Below, piece by piece: positions 38,042 through 47,772 of a DNA stretch of 54,522 nt. The notes below the pieces were generated by a model. That model searched no databases and was not told the origin of the DNA. It saw only the letters and a program-made list of their open reading frames with translations. Positions within the stretch are counted from its first letter, which is position 1. Each line of letters begins with the position of its first letter. The position numbers and the translations under genes were made by a program. Origin of the DNA: an uncultured Pelagibacteraceae bacterium (lineage in GTDB: Bacteria; Pseudomonadota; Alphaproteobacteria; Pelagibacterales; Pelagibacteraceae); contig CACHHD010000006.1 of NCBI GenBank assembly GCA_902579605.1, forward strand, positions 1 to 54,522, in the 5' to 3' direction.

Positions 38042-38547
38042 GCTACAAAATCTATTTGTTCTTTTTTGAACAATTTAAAACCTCTTGATAAATAATTTGC
38101 CAAAGCGTACTTGTGGTCTAAAGAACAAGTATGAACCCATACTTTCTCGGCTTTATTATCTTGAGATGTTTTAAGAACGTGCGTTAATAACAATGATCCA
38201 AATCCTTTAGATCTATATTCACTTAATATTCCCATATTTATAAGTTCAAATTCTTTATTTTCATGTCTTTCAACTTCATAGTAGCCAACTAAATCATTTG
38301 TGTTATTTTTAAGAACCCAAGTATCCAAAAACGTATTAGTGGAATATTTCAGCCATTGCTTATCTGTCCACACTAATCTGTCTCTCCAAAAATGATCTTT
38401 TCCAATTTGTTTATAGAAAAATTTATTTATCTCGTAATTTTTTTTATTATTAAGACAGATTTTAAATGAATTTTTGTTTTCAATTTTTATAATATTTTCA
38501 TTTTTTGAAAATTCATATTCTAAAAAATATCTTTGAACTTTTTTCAT
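38038..38547 (-). CDS. GNAT-family N-acetyltransferase
   Basis: 169 residues. The acetyl-CoA-binding motif is MGILSEYRSKGFGSLLLTHVL (R-x-x-G-x-G), followed by the VWVHTCSLDHKYALANYLSRGFKLFKKE region typical of GNAT enzymes whose substrate is a small molecule or protein. The acceptor is unknown. It overlaps the HIT-protein start by one base, so it is likely cotranscribed with the his genes upstream. Confidence 0.82.
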   Translation of the reverse strand: MKKVQRYFLEYEFSKNENIIKIENKNSFKICLNNKKNYEINKFFYKQIGKDHFWRDRLVWTDKQWLKYSTNTFLDTWVLKNNTNDLVGYYEVERHENKEFELINMGILSEYRSKGFGSLLLTHVLKTSQDNKAEKVWVHTCSLDHKYALANYLSRGFKLFKKEQIDFVA

Positions 38548-38903
38548 TAAATAACCATTTTCCCAATCTTTTCACCTGCAAATATATGAAAATGTAAGTG
38601 TGGAACCTCTTGACCGCCATCTGAGCCAATATTTGATAACACTCTATAACCTTTTTCAGAAGCCTTCAGCAAGTTTGAAACATGACTTACTGCCTTATGG
38701 AATTCAATAATTTCTTTATCACTCGCTTTTTTGTTAAAATCATCTAAATCAATGTATTCTCCTTTAGGAATCACAAGCGCATGAATTTTTTTTTGAGGAC
38801 TTATGTCGTGAAAAGATAACACATAATCATTTTCAAAAATCTTCTTACAAGGTATTTCACCTCTTATAATTTTAGCAAAAATGTTATTTTTATCGTAGGG
38901 CAT
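38547..38903 (-). CDS. HIT-family nucleotide-binding protein (HinT-like)
   Basis: 118 residues. N-terminal NIFAKIIRGEIPCKKIFEND and the histidine triad HLHFHIFAG (H-x-H-x-H) near the C-terminus define the HinT branch. Family members hydrolyse purine nucleoside phosphoramidates. Directly adjoins hisE with no gap. Confidence 0.93.
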   Translation of the reverse strand: MPYDKNNIFAKIIRGEIPCKKIFENDYVLSFHDISPQKKIHALVIPKGEYIDLDDFNKKASDKEIIEFHKAVSHVSNLLKASEKGYRVLSNIGSDGGQEVPHLHFHIFAGEKIGKMVI

Positions 38904-39176
38904 TTACTTTTTTCTTTTTGCTAATTCTTTCATAACATCTTCGATTTTTATATCGTTAGTTTCAAAGTATACTAGAAGATGATATATCACATCTGCACTT
39001 TCATGAATTTTATTTGTGTTTTTTTCCACAGACTCTATAAGTTCGCTTAGCTCCTCTTGAACTTTAGAAAGAGATAAGTTTTTGTCATTTAGTAGTTTAT
39101 TTGTATAAGATTTATCAGGAGAAGAGTTTTTTCGATCTCTGATTGTTTTTATTAAATCTTCTAAATCTTTAAGCAT
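38904..39176 (-). CDS. hisE: phosphoribosyl-ATP pyrophosphatase
   Basis: 90-residue all-helical enzyme of the MazG-like superfamily, second step of histidine synthesis. Conserved metal-binding glutamates are in KVQEELSELIESVE, followed by ESADVIYHLLVYFE. One base separates it from hisF. Confidence 0.93.
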   Translation of the reverse strand: MLKDLEDLIKTIRDRKNSSPDKSYTNKLLNDKNLSLSKVQEELSELIESVEKNTNKIHESADVIYHLLVYFETNDIKIEDVMKELAKRKK

Positions 39177-39177
39177 T

Positions 39178-39936
39178 TTAAATCCTAACGGGTATTCCTT
39201 TAGACTTCAAATAATCCTTAACTTCTTTGATTGAGAGTTGTCCAAAATGAAAAATAGATGCAGCTAGTAACGCGCTTGCGCCTCCTTTTTTAACTCCCTC
39301 ATAGAGATGATTTAAGTTACCAACTCCTCCAGATGCAATTACAGGTATTGTTAAAGAGGATGTTATTATTTTTAATAACTCCAGATCATATCCTGTTTTA
39401 GTACCATCTTTATCCATCGAGGTTAGAAGAATTTCGCCAGCCCCATAATTTTGAACTTTTTTAGCATACTCAATTGCATCTATGCCTGTTTTATTTCTAC
39501 CTCCATGTGTAAAAACCTCCCATTTTTGTTCTGATATTTTTTTTGCATCTACTGCAACTACTATACATTGTGCTCCAAATTTTTTTGAGGCTTCTTTAAC
39601 AAAATTCATGTCTTTAACAGCTGCAGTATTGATGGAAACTTTATCAGCTCCAGATAGAAGCAGGTTGCTTATATCTTCTAAATTACTAACTCCTCCACCA
39701 ACAGTAATTGGTATAAAACAGTTTTTTGTGGTTTTTTTAACTACTTCTAGCATTGCTTTTCTTTTTTCATGCGTTGCAGTTATATCTAAAAAACATATTT
39801 CATCAGCACCACCTTCATAATACAATTGCGCCTGGGCGACTGGATCTCCTGCGTCTATTAAATCAACAAAATTTACTCCTTTTACAACTCTTCCATTATC
39901 TACATCCAAACAAGGTATAATTCTAACATTCGACAT
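39178..39936 (-). CDS. hisF: imidazole glycerol phosphate synthase cyclase subunit
   Basis: 252-residue TIM-barrel enzyme. [18 protein letters not shown] contains the catalytic aspartate, and VAVDAKK and [16 protein letters not shown] carry the second catalytic aspartate and the phosphate loop. HisF needs ammonia from the glutaminase HisH, whose gene is not at its usual place in this cluster. Overlaps the hisA stop by one base. Confidence 0.97.
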   Translation of the reverse strand: MSNVRIIPCLDVDNGRVVKGVNFVDLIDAGDPVAQAQLYYEGGADEICFLDITATHEKRKAMLEVVKKTTKNCFIPITVGGGVSNLEDISNLLLSGADKVSINTAAVKDMNFVKEASKKFGAQCIVVAVDAKKISEQKWEVFTHGGRNKTGIDAIEYAKKVQNYGAGEILLTSMDKDGTKTGYDLELLKIITSSLTIPVIASGGVGNLNHLYEGVKKGGASALLAASIFHFGQLSIKEVKDYLKSKGIPVRI

Positions 39937-40649
39937 TAAATTTTTCCTAATTCCCTAAGATTAATTTTTTTTTCATAAATTGCCTTCCCGATAATTATTC
40001 CTTCAATTTTTTTATTATCATTGATCACTTTGTTGACATCATCAATTGAGCTTATTCCTCCAGAGATAACAAAGGGGATATTAAATGTCTCTGCTAACTT
40101 ATACGTATCTTTAAAATTTGGACCATCTCTTGTGCCATCTCTATTTATATCTGTATAAATTACTCTTGAGAGACCATAATCTTTAACTTTTTCTAAATAA
40201 TCGTATACATCTAAATCTGTTTGATCTTTCCATCCAGATATAGCAATTTTATTTGATCTAACATCTAAAGCTAGAGCTATTGATGTTGTATATTTGTTGC
40301 AACATTTTTTTAAAAAACTATCATCTTTTATTGCAGCAGTCCCTAAAATAATTTTATCAGCTCCTATCCCAACAAGTTTTTTAACACTTTCTTCATTTCT
40401 TATTCCACCTCCGACCTGTACCTTAAAATTGAATCTTTTAATTATATTTTCAATTATATTTAAATTCTTCAACTCGCCTGCCAAAGCACCATCTAGATCA
40501 ACAATATGCAAATATTTAAATTCATTTTCGAAAAAAATTTCAGCTTGGCGAATTGGGTCTTCATTGTATATCTTTGCGCTAGAGAACTCGCCTTTGGTTA
40601 ATCTAACGCATTTTTGATTTTTAAGATCAATTGCCGGAAATATGTTCAT
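39936..40649 (-). CDS. hisA: ProFAR isomerase HisA
   Basis: 237-residue TIM-barrel isomerase of histidine synthesis. [17 protein letters not shown] has the catalytic aspartate, [16 protein letters not shown] the phosphate-binding loop, and [15 protein letters not shown] the second aspartate. It directly follows hisB after a 12-bp gap. Confidence 0.97.
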   Translation of the reverse strand: MNIFPAIDLKNQKCVRLTKGEFSSAKIYNEDPIRQAEIFFENEFKYLHIVDLDGALAGELKNLNIIENIIKRFNFKVQVGGGIRNEESVKKLVGIGADKIILGTAAIKDDSFLKKCCNKYTTSIALALDVRSNKIAISGWKDQTDLDVYDYLEKVKDYGLSRVIYTDINRDGTRDGPNFKDTYKLAETFNIPFVISGGISSIDDVNKVINDNKKIEGIIIGKAIYEKKINLRELGKI

Positions 40650-40661
40650 ATATTAAACTTT

Positions 40662-41252
40662 TTAAAGTGAACCTTTAGTAGATGGAATTGAATTCCTTAT
40701 TCTTTTATCAATTGTAAAAGCTTCCTTTAAAGATCTTGCTAATCCTTTGAAACATGACTCAATTTTATGATGACTATTATCTCCATATAGATTTTCAACA
40801 TGAAGTGTGATCCCTGCTGATTGAGAAAAGGCTTGAAACCACTCTTTAAAAAGTTCGGTATCCATTTCTCCTAGTTTTTCAACTTTAAGATCTACTTTCC
40901 AAATTAAATATGGTCTATTAGATATGTCCAAAGATACTCTACTTAAAGTCTCGTCCATAGGTATCATAGTAGAAGCATACCTTTTAATTCCTTTTAAATT
41001 TCCTGCAGCTTTTTTAATAGCCTCACCTATTGCAATTCCGCTGTCTTCTGTTGTGTGATGAAGATCAATATGAGTATCCCCTTTTGCCTTTATATTTAAA
41101 TCTATCAACGAATGCTTTGATAATTGTTCAAGCATGTGGTCTAAGAAACCTATTCCAGTTTTAATATTATATTTGCCCTTGCCATCAATATTGGCTTCAA
41201 CAGAAATGCTAGTTTCTTTCGTTTTTCTTAATATTTTAGCTTTTCTTTTCAT
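40662..41252 (-). CDS. hisB: imidazoleglycerol-phosphate dehydratase
   Basis: 196 residues from the ATG at 41252, which matches the family N-terminus ([18 protein letters not shown]); an ATG at 41309 would add 19 unrelated residues. Manganese-binding motifs are [29 protein letters not shown] and the late [16 protein letters not shown]. Monofunctional, without a phosphatase domain. First gene of the leftward his run and divergent from hslV across 102 bp, which holds a TATAAT at 41282-41287 and no gene I can support. Confidence 0.96.
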   Translation of the reverse strand: MKRKAKILRKTKETSISVEANIDGKGKYNIKTGIGFLDHMLEQLSKHSLIDLNIKAKGDTHIDLHHTTEDSGIAIGEAIKKAAGNLKGIKRYASTMIPMDETLSRVSLDISNRPYLIWKVDLKVEKLGEMDTELFKEWFQAFSQSAGITLHVENLYGDNSHHKIESCFKGLARSLKEAFTIDKRIRNSIPSTKGSL

Positions 41253-41354
41253 AAAATAGCCGATTAATCTTATGATATATATATAATTAGGCTTTTTATC
41301 AATAAACACAAAATGTCTATTGAAGAAATAAAATTAATCTCCACATAGAATATC

Positions 41355-41894
41355 ATGAATACAGCTGAAAAATGGCATGGAACCACAATTGTTCTTTTAA
41401 GGAAAAATAATCAAACCATAGTTGTTGGGGATGGGCAAGTCAGTCTTGGCAATACAGTGCTTAAAAGCAAAGCAAAAAAAGTCAGAAAAATTGAAAAAAG
41501 AAATGTAATAGCCGGTTTTGCTGGTTCTACCGCAGACGCACTTACGTTGTTTGAAAGACTGGAGGCCAAACTTGAGAAGCATGCGGGAAATCTCTCAAGA
41601 GCTGCTGTAGAATTAGCAAAAGATTGGAGAAGTGATAAATATTTAAGAAGACTTGAAGCTTTAATGGCAGTAGCTGATAAAGAAAAAAGTTTTATTATTT
41701 CAGGAACAGGAGACGTTTTAGAGCCTGAAGATGGAATTATTGGTATTGGATCTGGAGGCAATTATGCTCTTGCTGCGGCAAAAGTTCTGATGGATACAGA
41801 TATGAAAGCGGAAGAAATAGCAAAAAAGGCCATAAAGGTTGCATCTGAAATTTGTGTTTTTACAAATAACAATATTACAATGGAAAAATTATAA
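41355..41894 (+). CDS. hslV: ATP-dependent protease subunit HslV
   Basis: 179-residue proteasome-like peptidase of the HslUV complex. The precursor reads [18 protein letters not shown]; after removal of the first nine residues the catalytic threonine is exposed. [22 protein letters not shown] and [16 protein letters not shown] are diagnostic. One base separates it from hslU. Confidence 0.98.
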   Translation: MNTAEKWHGTTIVLLRKNNQTIVVGDGQVSLGNTVLKSKAKKVRKIEKRNVIAGFAGSTADALTLFERLEAKLEKHAGNLSRAAVELAKDWRSDKYLRRLEALMAVADKEKSFIISGTGDVLEPEDGIIGIGSGGNYALAAAKVLMDTDMKAEEIAKKAIKVASEICVFTNNNITMEKL

Positions 41895-41895
41895 A

Positions 41896-43275
41896 ATGTC
41901 AGGATCAAAAAAAATTACAAACTTAAATTTAGTAAAAGATAGAGAAAAAGTGGAACAAAGTAAAGTAAGCGCCTTATCTCCTAGAGAAATAGTTTCTGAA
42001 TTAGACAGATATGTAATTGGCCAAAAGGAAGCAAAAAAAGCTGTAGCAGTTGCATTAAGAAATAGATGGAGAAGACAAGCTTTATCTGATGAAATGAAAG
42101 ATGAAGTTTTGCCCAAAAATATCTTAATGATAGGACCAACAGGGGTTGGAAAAACCGAAATTTCTAGGAGATTATCAAAATTAGCTGAAGCACCATTTAT
42201 CAAAGTTGAAGCTACAAGATTTACAGAAGTGGGCTACGTGGGAAGAGACGTCGAACAAATTATTAGAGATTTAGTGGAGATTGCAATAGCAATGGAGCGT
42301 GAAAAAAGAAGAAAAGAAGTTAACGCAAAAGCTCAATTGCTAGCAGAAGATAAAGTCCTAGACGCACTTGTAGGAAATAAAGCATCAGTGGCGACTAGAG
42401 AAAGTTTCAGGAAAAGACTAAGGAACGGTGACTTAGATAACAACCAAATTGAGATAGAGGTAACAGATACAACTTCATCAATGCCTAGTTTTGAAATTCC
42501 TGGTATGCCTGGCGCAAATGTTGGTATGGTAAATTTAGGTGAGATACTAGGTAAATCTATGGGAAATAAAAAAGGTAAAAAGAAAAAGATGACTGTTAAA
42601 GAGTCACATGAAATTTTAGTGGCTCAAGAATCAGATAAAATGATTGAGGAAGATAAAATTGTACAGGAAGCAAAAAAATCAACTGAGGATAATGGAATCG
42701 TTTTTTTAGATGAGATTGATAAAGTTTCTGCTAGAGGAGATAGAGTAGGTGGAGACGTTTCAAGAGAGGGGGTTCAAAGAGATCTTTTACCACTGATTGA
42801 AGGAACGACAGTAAACACAAAACATGGACCTATTAAAACTGATCACATATTATTTATTGCCTCAGGAGCCTTTCAACTCGCAAAACCTTCTGATTTACTC
42901 CCAGAATTACAAGGAAGATTACCTATTAGAGTAGAATTAAGTGCGCTTAATGAGAAAGATTTTATTAGAATTTTAAAAGAACCGGATAATAGTTTGATAA
43001 AACAATACAAAGCTCTTTTAAAAACAGAAAATGTAAATCTTGAATTTAAAGATGATGGTATTGAGATGCTTGCTAAAGTTTCTACAGAGGTAAATTCTTC
43101 TATCGAAAATATTGGAGCCAGAAGATTACACACTATTATCGAGAAAGTATTAGATGATATAAGTTTTAACGCAACAGACAAAGCTGGAGAAACAATAATC
43201 GTTGATAAAGAGTTTGTGCAAAAAAACTTGGGTGATTTGGTAAAAGATACAGATCTTTCAAAATTTATTTTATAA
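41896..43275 (+). CDS. hslU: ATP-dependent protease ATPase subunit HslU
   Basis: 459-residue AAA+ unfoldase from ATG 41896. [33 protein letters not shown] is split here across the N-terminus; Walker [15 protein letters not shown], Walker [16 protein letters not shown], and [14 protein letters not shown] for the pore region. The variable I domain (about 140-230) is intact. It ends LSKFIL, matching the HslU tail that docks into HslV. 3' overlap of 6 bp with the convergent Smr gene. Confidence 0.98.
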   Translation: MSGSKKITNLNLVKDREKVEQSKVSALSPREIVSELDRYVIGQKEAKKAVAVALRNRWRRQALSDEMKDEVLPKNILMIGPTGVGKTEISRRLSKLAEAPFIKVEATRFTEVGYVGRDVEQIIRDLVEIAIAMEREKRRKEVNAKAQLLAEDKVLDALVGNKASVATRESFRKRLRNGDLDNNQIEIEVTDTTSSMPSFEIPGMPGANVGMVNLGEILGKSMGNKKGKKKKMTVKESHEILVAQESDKMIEEDKIVQEAKKSTEDNGIVFLDEIDKVSARGDRVGGDVSREGVQRDLLPLIEGTTVNTKHGPIKTDHILFIASGAFQLAKPSDLLPELQGRLPIRVELSALNEKDFIRILKEPDNSLIKQYKALLKTENVNLEFKDDGIEMLAKVSTEVNSSIENIGARRLHTIIEKVLDDISFNATDKAGETIIVDKEFVQKNLGDLVKDTDLSKFIL

Positions 43276-43683
43276 TTCTTTGAGTTTTATTAATAAAGCA
43301 CCTTCTCCTCCCTCTTTTTGAGGTGGATTAATGATCGATGAAATTAGCTTTGAGATTTCTGGATTTGAATTAATAAATTCAGGAACAGAATATCTTAGTT
43401 TGCTTAAGTCCATAGACTTATAAACGTCATCATGATTTGAATGCAATCCTTTTCCCGTAATTAAAAGTATTTCTTTGTAGTTTTTTTCACTACAAGATTT
43501 AATTATATCTTTTACTTTCTTGTTAGCTTCATCTAAAGTTAATCCATGCAAATCAAACCTAAATTTTCGGGTTGAACTATTAATTTGAAGTGTTTTATCT
43601 TTATCGGGAACTCGAGAAGTATCTTCTAAAAAGTTTTTCCAATCTTCCTTATCTTTTTGTGAGAGAGTATCTTTTTTTTTCAC
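43270..43683 (-). CDS. Smr-domain protein
   Basis: 137 residues from GTG 43683. The Smr (MutS2 C-terminal-like) domain is seen in [21 protein letters not shown], then [11 protein letters not shown] and the [10 protein letters not shown] ending. Smr domains are endonucleases or RNA cleavage factors; this stand-alone form is common in proteobacteria with unclear targets. The start overlaps the Tim44-like stop as GTGA. Confidence 0.9.
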   Translation of the reverse strand: MKKKDTLSQKDKEDWKNFLEDTSRVPDKDKTLQINSSTRKFRFDLHGLTLDEANKKVKDIIKSCSEKNYKEILLITGKGLHSNHDDVYKSMDLSKLRYSVPEFINSNPEISKLISSIINPPQKEGGEGALLIKLKEL

Positions 43684-44288
43684 TTAGGTAGAATTTCAGC
43701 TAAATACCAATTGGGGCTATTACTTGTCTCTTTCTTGGAAAATTTCCAATGATCTGTTACGGTTTTAATTCTATCAGGATTGCCCTCTAAAACATTTTTA
43801 TTTTTATCTTTTTTAACCGAAATTATATCAGATACAAATTTAACTGTAGCAAAGATATTATCTTGAACCTTTTCATATTTTTCAAGACTCGACTCTTTCA
43901 TGCCAATAAATGTTAATTCAGATTTAATCCCCTTATCTTCTCTATCAGAAATGGCTTGGTTAAAATTAGTGGCCATTCTTGGTGTCAAAAGATTTTTTAA
44001 ACCCTTTTTATCTCCTTTAGCAAAAGCTGTAATTATAGTCTCATAAGCTATTTCAGCTCCTTTAATAAATTTTTCTTTTTCTTCGCCTTCTAATTCATTA
44101 GAATTTTTCTTTTTAAACTTAACTTCTTGCTTATTTCGAAATTCTTCAAACTTTTTCTCTGAAAATCTAGGATAAATTTTGTCCTCATGACCAGTTTTTC
44201 TTCCTAAGATACTTCTTAATCTCAAGATTATAAATCCAGCTATCATCGCTAGTAAAATAATATCTATATATCCAAAGTTACTACTCAT
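43680..44288 (-). CDS. Tim44-like domain membrane-anchored protein
   Basis: 202 residues: one N-terminal membrane helix (YIDIILLAMIAGFIILRL), a charged linker, and a C-terminal Tim44-like domain (FIKGAEIAYETIITAFAKGDKKGLKNLLTPRMATNFNQAI). Alphaproteobacterial homologues (TimA-like) are related to mitochondrial Tim44, which links the translocon to Hsp70. Bacterial function is uncertain. It is divergent from fxsA-secB across 44 bp, a conserved arrangement. The mltA gene often found between this gene and smr is missing. Confidence 0.88.
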   Translation of the reverse strand: MSSNFGYIDIILLAMIAGFIILRLRSILGRKTGHEDKIYPRFSEKKFEEFRNKQEVKFKKKNSNELEGEEKEKFIKGAEIAYETIITAFAKGDKKGLKNLLTPRMATNFNQAISDREDKGIKSELTFIGMKESSLEKYEKVQDNIFATVKFVSDIISVKKDKNKNVLEGNPDRIKTVTDHWKFSKKETSNSPNWYLAEILPK

Positions 44289-44332
44289 TATTTGCTAAAT
44301 ATACATTATTAATATATTTTTGTATCAGACAA

Positions 44333-44746
44333 ATGAACACAATACTAATATCAATTATAGCAATTCCAATAATAGAAATATTGCTTTTTATTAAGATCGG
44401 GGAGAATATTGGGGCTATTAACACGATTTTGCTTATTATTTTTACCGCAGTAGTCGGTATTTATTTTGCGAGAATCCAAGGAATAAAAACAATAAAGTCA
44501 GGTTTTATTAACCTCTACCAAAATAAATTACCCGTATATGAAATATTGTCTGGGGCATCAATAGCTGTCGCAGCTATGTTTCTTATAATTCCAGGATTTT
44601 TTACCGATACGATCGGTTTTCTATTACTTATCCCTCTTACAAGAAAGATTATTCTGTCACCAATTATGAGAAAAAATAAAAATTACACTAAAGATAATAA
44701 AACTATTGAGGCAGAGATAATTGACGAAAAAAAAGATGAACTATAA
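44333..44746 (+). CDS. fxsA: FxsA-family membrane protein
   Basis: 137 residues with three or so membrane helices; family start IPIIEILLFIKIGENIGAINT, then FARIQGIKTI, then GFFTDTIGFLLLIPLTRKII. E. coli FxsA affects exclusion of phage T7 when overproduced; native role unknown. It overlaps the secB start by 11 bp. Confidence 0.92.
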   Translation: MNTILISIIAIPIIEILLFIKIGENIGAINTILLIIFTAVVGIYFARIQGIKTIKSGFINLYQNKLPVYEILSGASIAVAAMFLIIPGFFTDTIGFLLLIPLTRKIILSPIMRKNKNYTKDNKTIEAEIIDEKKDEL

Positions 44747-45152
44747 AGTTGTTGCAAAATATATTAAACATTTAAATTTCGATATCTCTAAACCAGAAAT
44801 ATTTCTTTCTTTAACTAAAGATATATCTAATTACAAATTTAAAATAGATATAAAAAGTAATAGGTACAAAGAGAACATCATAGAGATTGAAACCTCTTTA
44901 TCTTTAACTCCTAAAAGTACAATTTCAGAAAGAATTAATGCTCAAGTTACTTATGCAACTTTAGTTGAATTAGATAAAACATTAACTAATAAGAAAGAAT
45001 TAGAGGAAATTATATTAATCAAAATACCTCAAGATTTATATCCTGAATTAAGAAGGGTTTTTATCTTTATTTTTGAAAGTTCAGGATTTAAGGATATCAA
45101 CATAGAAAAAGAAATTGATTTTAAAAAACTATATCTTTCAAGAAAAAACTAA
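44736..45152 (+). CDS. secB: protein-export chaperone SecB
   Basis: 138 residues from ATG 44736. The SecB pattern is recognisable though divergent: AKYIKHLNFDISKPEIF at the N-terminus (family: YxKDLSFENP), ERINAQVTYATLVELD in the middle, then IPQDLYPELRRVFIFIFESSGF (family: xPxxLFPFARxxI...GGF) and DFKKLY. Holds precursors for SecA. Adjacent to fxsA and dnaQ as in other alphaproteobacteria. Its stop overlaps the convergent dnaQ by 4 bp. Confidence 0.9.
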   Translation: MNYKVVAKYIKHLNFDISKPEIFLSLTKDISNYKFKIDIKSNRYKENIIEIETSLSLTPKSTISERINAQVTYATLVELDKTLTNKKELEEIILIKIPQDLYPELRRVFIFIFESSGFKDINIEKEIDFKKLYLSRKN

Positions 45153-45811
45153 AAAAAATTCTTTTTTAATTCAGATTTCAAGAAAAGCCTATGCTTTTCT
45201 AATTCTTCTTTAGAAGGTTGAACGATTTTTTTTGAATAATTCATTTTGTTACTATAAATTATCTTTTTGTCATTGTTAGTGCCTAAGGAAAGTTTAGGTT
45301 CTTTAGCATCCAAAAGATTAATGTAAACTTCACGCAGTAATTCGCAATCTAAGAGAGCATTATGCTTTGTTCTTCTTGAAAGATCAATATTAAATCTCTT
45401 ACATAAAGCATCTAAAGAATTGGATGTTCCAGGAAATTTATTTCTTGCTAGTTCAAGAGAGTCAATAATTTTATTTTTTTCTATTATATTTTTTTTTAAT
45501 TGTTTTAACTCAAAGTTAATGAACGATAGATCAAATTGTGCATTATGAATTATTAAATCTTTGTCTTGAATGAAAGACAAAAATTCATCCGCAACTTCTC
45601 TAAATTTAGGTCTATCTTTTAGAAATTCGGTTGAAAATCCATGTATTTTGAAAGCTTCTTCAGGAACATCTCTTTCAGGGTTAATTATTTTATGAAAAAC
45701 TTTTTTTGTTGCTATAAGATCATTTGTTTCTATACAAGCTATTTCAACAATTCTATGACGGTCCCTAAATGATAACCCAGTTGTCTCAATATCTAGAAAA
45801 ATTTCTGACAT
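45149..45811 (-). CDS. dnaQ: DNA polymerase III epsilon subunit (3'-5' exonuclease)
   Basis: 220 residues of DEDDh exonuclease. Exo I: IFLDIETTGLSFRDRHRIVEI; Exo II: LIIHNAQFDLSFINFEL; Exo III: KHNALLDCELLREVY with the catalytic histidine. Proofreading subunit of the replicative polymerase. The C-terminal tail is the expected polymerase-binding segment. Overlaps the coaE stop by one base. Confidence 0.95.
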   Translation of the reverse strand: MSEIFLDIETTGLSFRDRHRIVEIACIETNDLIATKKVFHKIINPERDVPEEAFKIHGFSTEFLKDRPKFREVADEFLSFIQDKDLIIHNAQFDLSFINFELKQLKKNIIEKNKIIDSLELARNKFPGTSNSLDALCKRFNIDLSRRTKHNALLDCELLREVYINLLDAKEPKLSLGTNNDKKIIYSNKMNYSKKIVQPSKEELEKHRLFLKSELKKNFF

Positions 45812-46362
45812 TATTTTATTATACTATTTACTTTTCTTTTGAGAATAAACTTTGATCTGTTATTAACAATTAAAAAATCACAAAATTTAATTTTCTTTTT
45901 AGAGCTAATTTGAGCCTTATCTAAGATTTTAAACATGCTTTTGTCACCACCTTTTTTTATGTAGCGTTTCAATCTTAACTTGTAGGGGGCGGTAACCAAT
46001 ATTATAAAATCAAAATAATCCATTAGTTTACTTTCGATAAGTAAGGGAATTTCAAATAGAAGAAATTTTTTATTTTTGTTTTTTTTTGAAAATTCTCTCA
46101 TTTTTTTCCTTACTAAAGGATGTATTATTTTGCCGAGTTCTTTTAGGTTTATTTCCTCATTTAAAATTTTATTTTTAATTTCTTTTTTAATATTTTTTTT
46201 TCTAATCTTAAATTTTTTTATCAATTTTTTCCTAAAATGATTTTTGAGATATAGATTTTTTACCTCTTTATCTGCACTAAAAAGGTCTTTTTTGTTTTTT
46301 GATAATATTTTTGCTACTGTAGATTTACCTGATGATAGAGATCCTGTAATTCCAATTTTCAT
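45811..46362 (-). CDS. coaE: dephospho-CoA kinase
   Basis: 183 residues from ATG 46362, chosen because the P-loop MKIGITGSLSSGKSTVAKIL starts there; an ATG at 46398 would add 12 residues and overlap aroE. It phosphorylates dephospho-CoA, the last step of CoA synthesis. FEIPLLIESKLMDYFDFIILV is the second family motif. Very lysine-rich. Four bases separate it from aroE. Confidence 0.95.
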   Translation of the reverse strand: MKIGITGSLSSGKSTVAKILSKNKKDLFSADKEVKNLYLKNHFRKKLIKKFKIRKKNIKKEIKNKILNEEINLKELGKIIHPLVRKKMREFSKKNKNKKFLLFEIPLLIESKLMDYFDFIILVTAPYKLRLKRYIKKGGDKSMFKILDKAQISSKKKIKFCDFLIVNNRSKFILKRKVNSIIK

Positions 46363-46366
46363 AATT

Positions 46367-47191
46367 CTAATTTTCCTCCAATAACTCAAGAAGCTCATCG
46401 TCCACTTCAGGGTTAATTTTGTTCCATAAATAAAAAGATTTTTGACCTTGATAAATTAGCATATTGAGACCGTTGAAAGTTTTTAATTTGTTAGACTTAA
46501 AATATTTTATCATTTGTGTCTTAGGGGGATTATATATTGTGTCAATATAAACCATACTCTTTTTAAAATTGCTAAAATCATTTTTGAAATCATCGTTAGG
46601 TTTTAATCCTAAGCTGGTTGCATTTATCAAAACATCAAATTTCTCAAGTTTATTCGAACAATCTTCCCATTTTATGAGATTTATTTGCTTAAATTTCCTT
46701 TTTAAAAATAAAGATTTTTCGTAAGTTCTGTTTGCCAAAGTAATATCTTTAATATTAGATTTTATTAAAGCTAAAATTATTGAAGGAGCAACTCCACCAG
46801 CACCTAAAATTAGAACTTTTTTATTTTTTTTTTCTTGTTCCGAAAACGATTTCAGATATGCTGCTTGAAATCCAAATACATCAGTATTTTCACCAATTAA
46901 ATTATTATCTTTATCAACGAGTATAGTATTAACAGAATGTGTGTCTCTCGCATCATTAACTGTTTTGCTTAAAAAGGGTATTACTGATTTTTTGTAAGGC
47001 AGCGTTACATTTATTCCTTTAATCTCTCCATTCTTAACTTTTTTAATAATACTTGGTATTTCGTCTTCACTTATGTTTAATAATTTATATTCAGCATTTA
47101 TTTTATATTTTTTAAACCAATAATTGTGCATTGTTGGTGATAATGAATGTGATATTGGGTTACCAATAATTGCAAATTTGGTTTTGTTCAT
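46367..47191 (-). CDS. aroE: shikimate dehydrogenase
   Basis: 274 residues. Shikimate-binding NPISHSLSPTMHNYW and GINVTLPYKKSVIPFL with the catalytic lysine; NADP-binding VLILGAGGVAPSIILAL; C-terminal GLNMLIYQGQKSFYLW. Fourth-step enzyme of the shikimate pathway. Start overlaps maf as ATGA. Confidence 0.97.
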   Translation of the reverse strand: MNKTKFAIIGNPISHSLSPTMHNYWFKKYKINAEYKLLNISEDEIPSIIKKVKNGEIKGINVTLPYKKSVIPFLSKTVNDARDTHSVNTILVDKDNNLIGENTDVFGFQAAYLKSFSEQEKKNKKVLILGAGGVAPSIILALIKSNIKDITLANRTYEKSLFLKRKFKQINLIKWEDCSNKLEKFDVLINATSLGLKPNDDFKNDFSNFKKSMVYIDTIYNPPKTQMIKYFKSNKLKTFNGLNMLIYQGQKSFYLWNKINPEVDDELLELLEEN

Positions 47192-47772
47192 AATTTATAA
47201 TTACCAATATAATTCTTTATTTCATTTATCGGCAATCCCATAATAGAATTTCTATCTCCTTTGATGTATTCAAATAAATCTAAGCCATCCGCTTCTATTT
47301 GGTAAACACCATATGATAAAAGAGTTTCGGTTTTTATCTTTTGTAAATAAATCTCTAATTTTTTATCTGACAAATTTTTCATTTTAAGTTCTGATTTATC
47401 AGTATAATTCCATATCATTGAGCCATTTTTTGAAATGCAAACTGAGCTTATTAGGAAATGTTTTTTTCCATTTAACTTTTTAAGTATTTGCATAGCTTCA
47501 CTTCTTGATGTTGGTTTGTTAATAAGCTTGGAGTCTAAAGATATCACGCTATCTGCACCGAGGACGAGCTGGTCTGGTGTTTTTGAGCTTATTTTAATTG
47601 ACTTTAATTCGGCTAAATTTTTTGAAATTATTTCAGGGTCTGCACCTTTTTCAAGAAGAGCGTCTTTTACTTGATCCTCATCAACATTTGAGGGAACAAC
47701 TGTCGAGTCAACACCGCTGTCATCAAGTATTTTTTTTCTGACACCGCTTTTAGATGCTAATATAATTTTCAT
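47188..47772 (-). CDS. maf: Maf-family nucleoside triphosphate pyrophosphatase
   Basis: 194 residues. N-terminal phosphate-binding IILASKSGVRKKILDDSG, catalytic LVLGADSVISLD, and C-terminal YGVYQIEADGLDLFEYIKGDRNSIMGLPI. Maf enzymes hydrolyse noncanonical or modified nucleotides; substrate subtype not determinable here. Overlaps ppsR as ATGA. Confidence 0.95.
   Translation of the reverse strand: MKIILASKSGVRKKILDDSGVDSTVVPSNVDEDQVKDALLEKGADPEIISKNLAELKSIKISSKTPDQLVLGADSVISLDSKLINKPTSRSEAMQILKKLNGKKHFLISSVCISKNGSMIWNYTDKSELKMKNLSDKKLEIYLQKIKTETLLSYGVYQIEADGLDLFEYIKGDRNSIMGLPINEIKNYIGNYKL

Noticed and set aside
41313-41348. 11-codon ORF ([11 protein letters not shown]) ending 6 bp before hslV, a possible leader peptide
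   Set aside because: Too short, no attenuator hairpin or codon bias that would support a leader.
41411-41761. 116-residue reverse-strand ORF opposite hslV
   Set aside because: Entirely within the strongly conserved hslV gene; serine/leucine-rich antisense composition with no domain.
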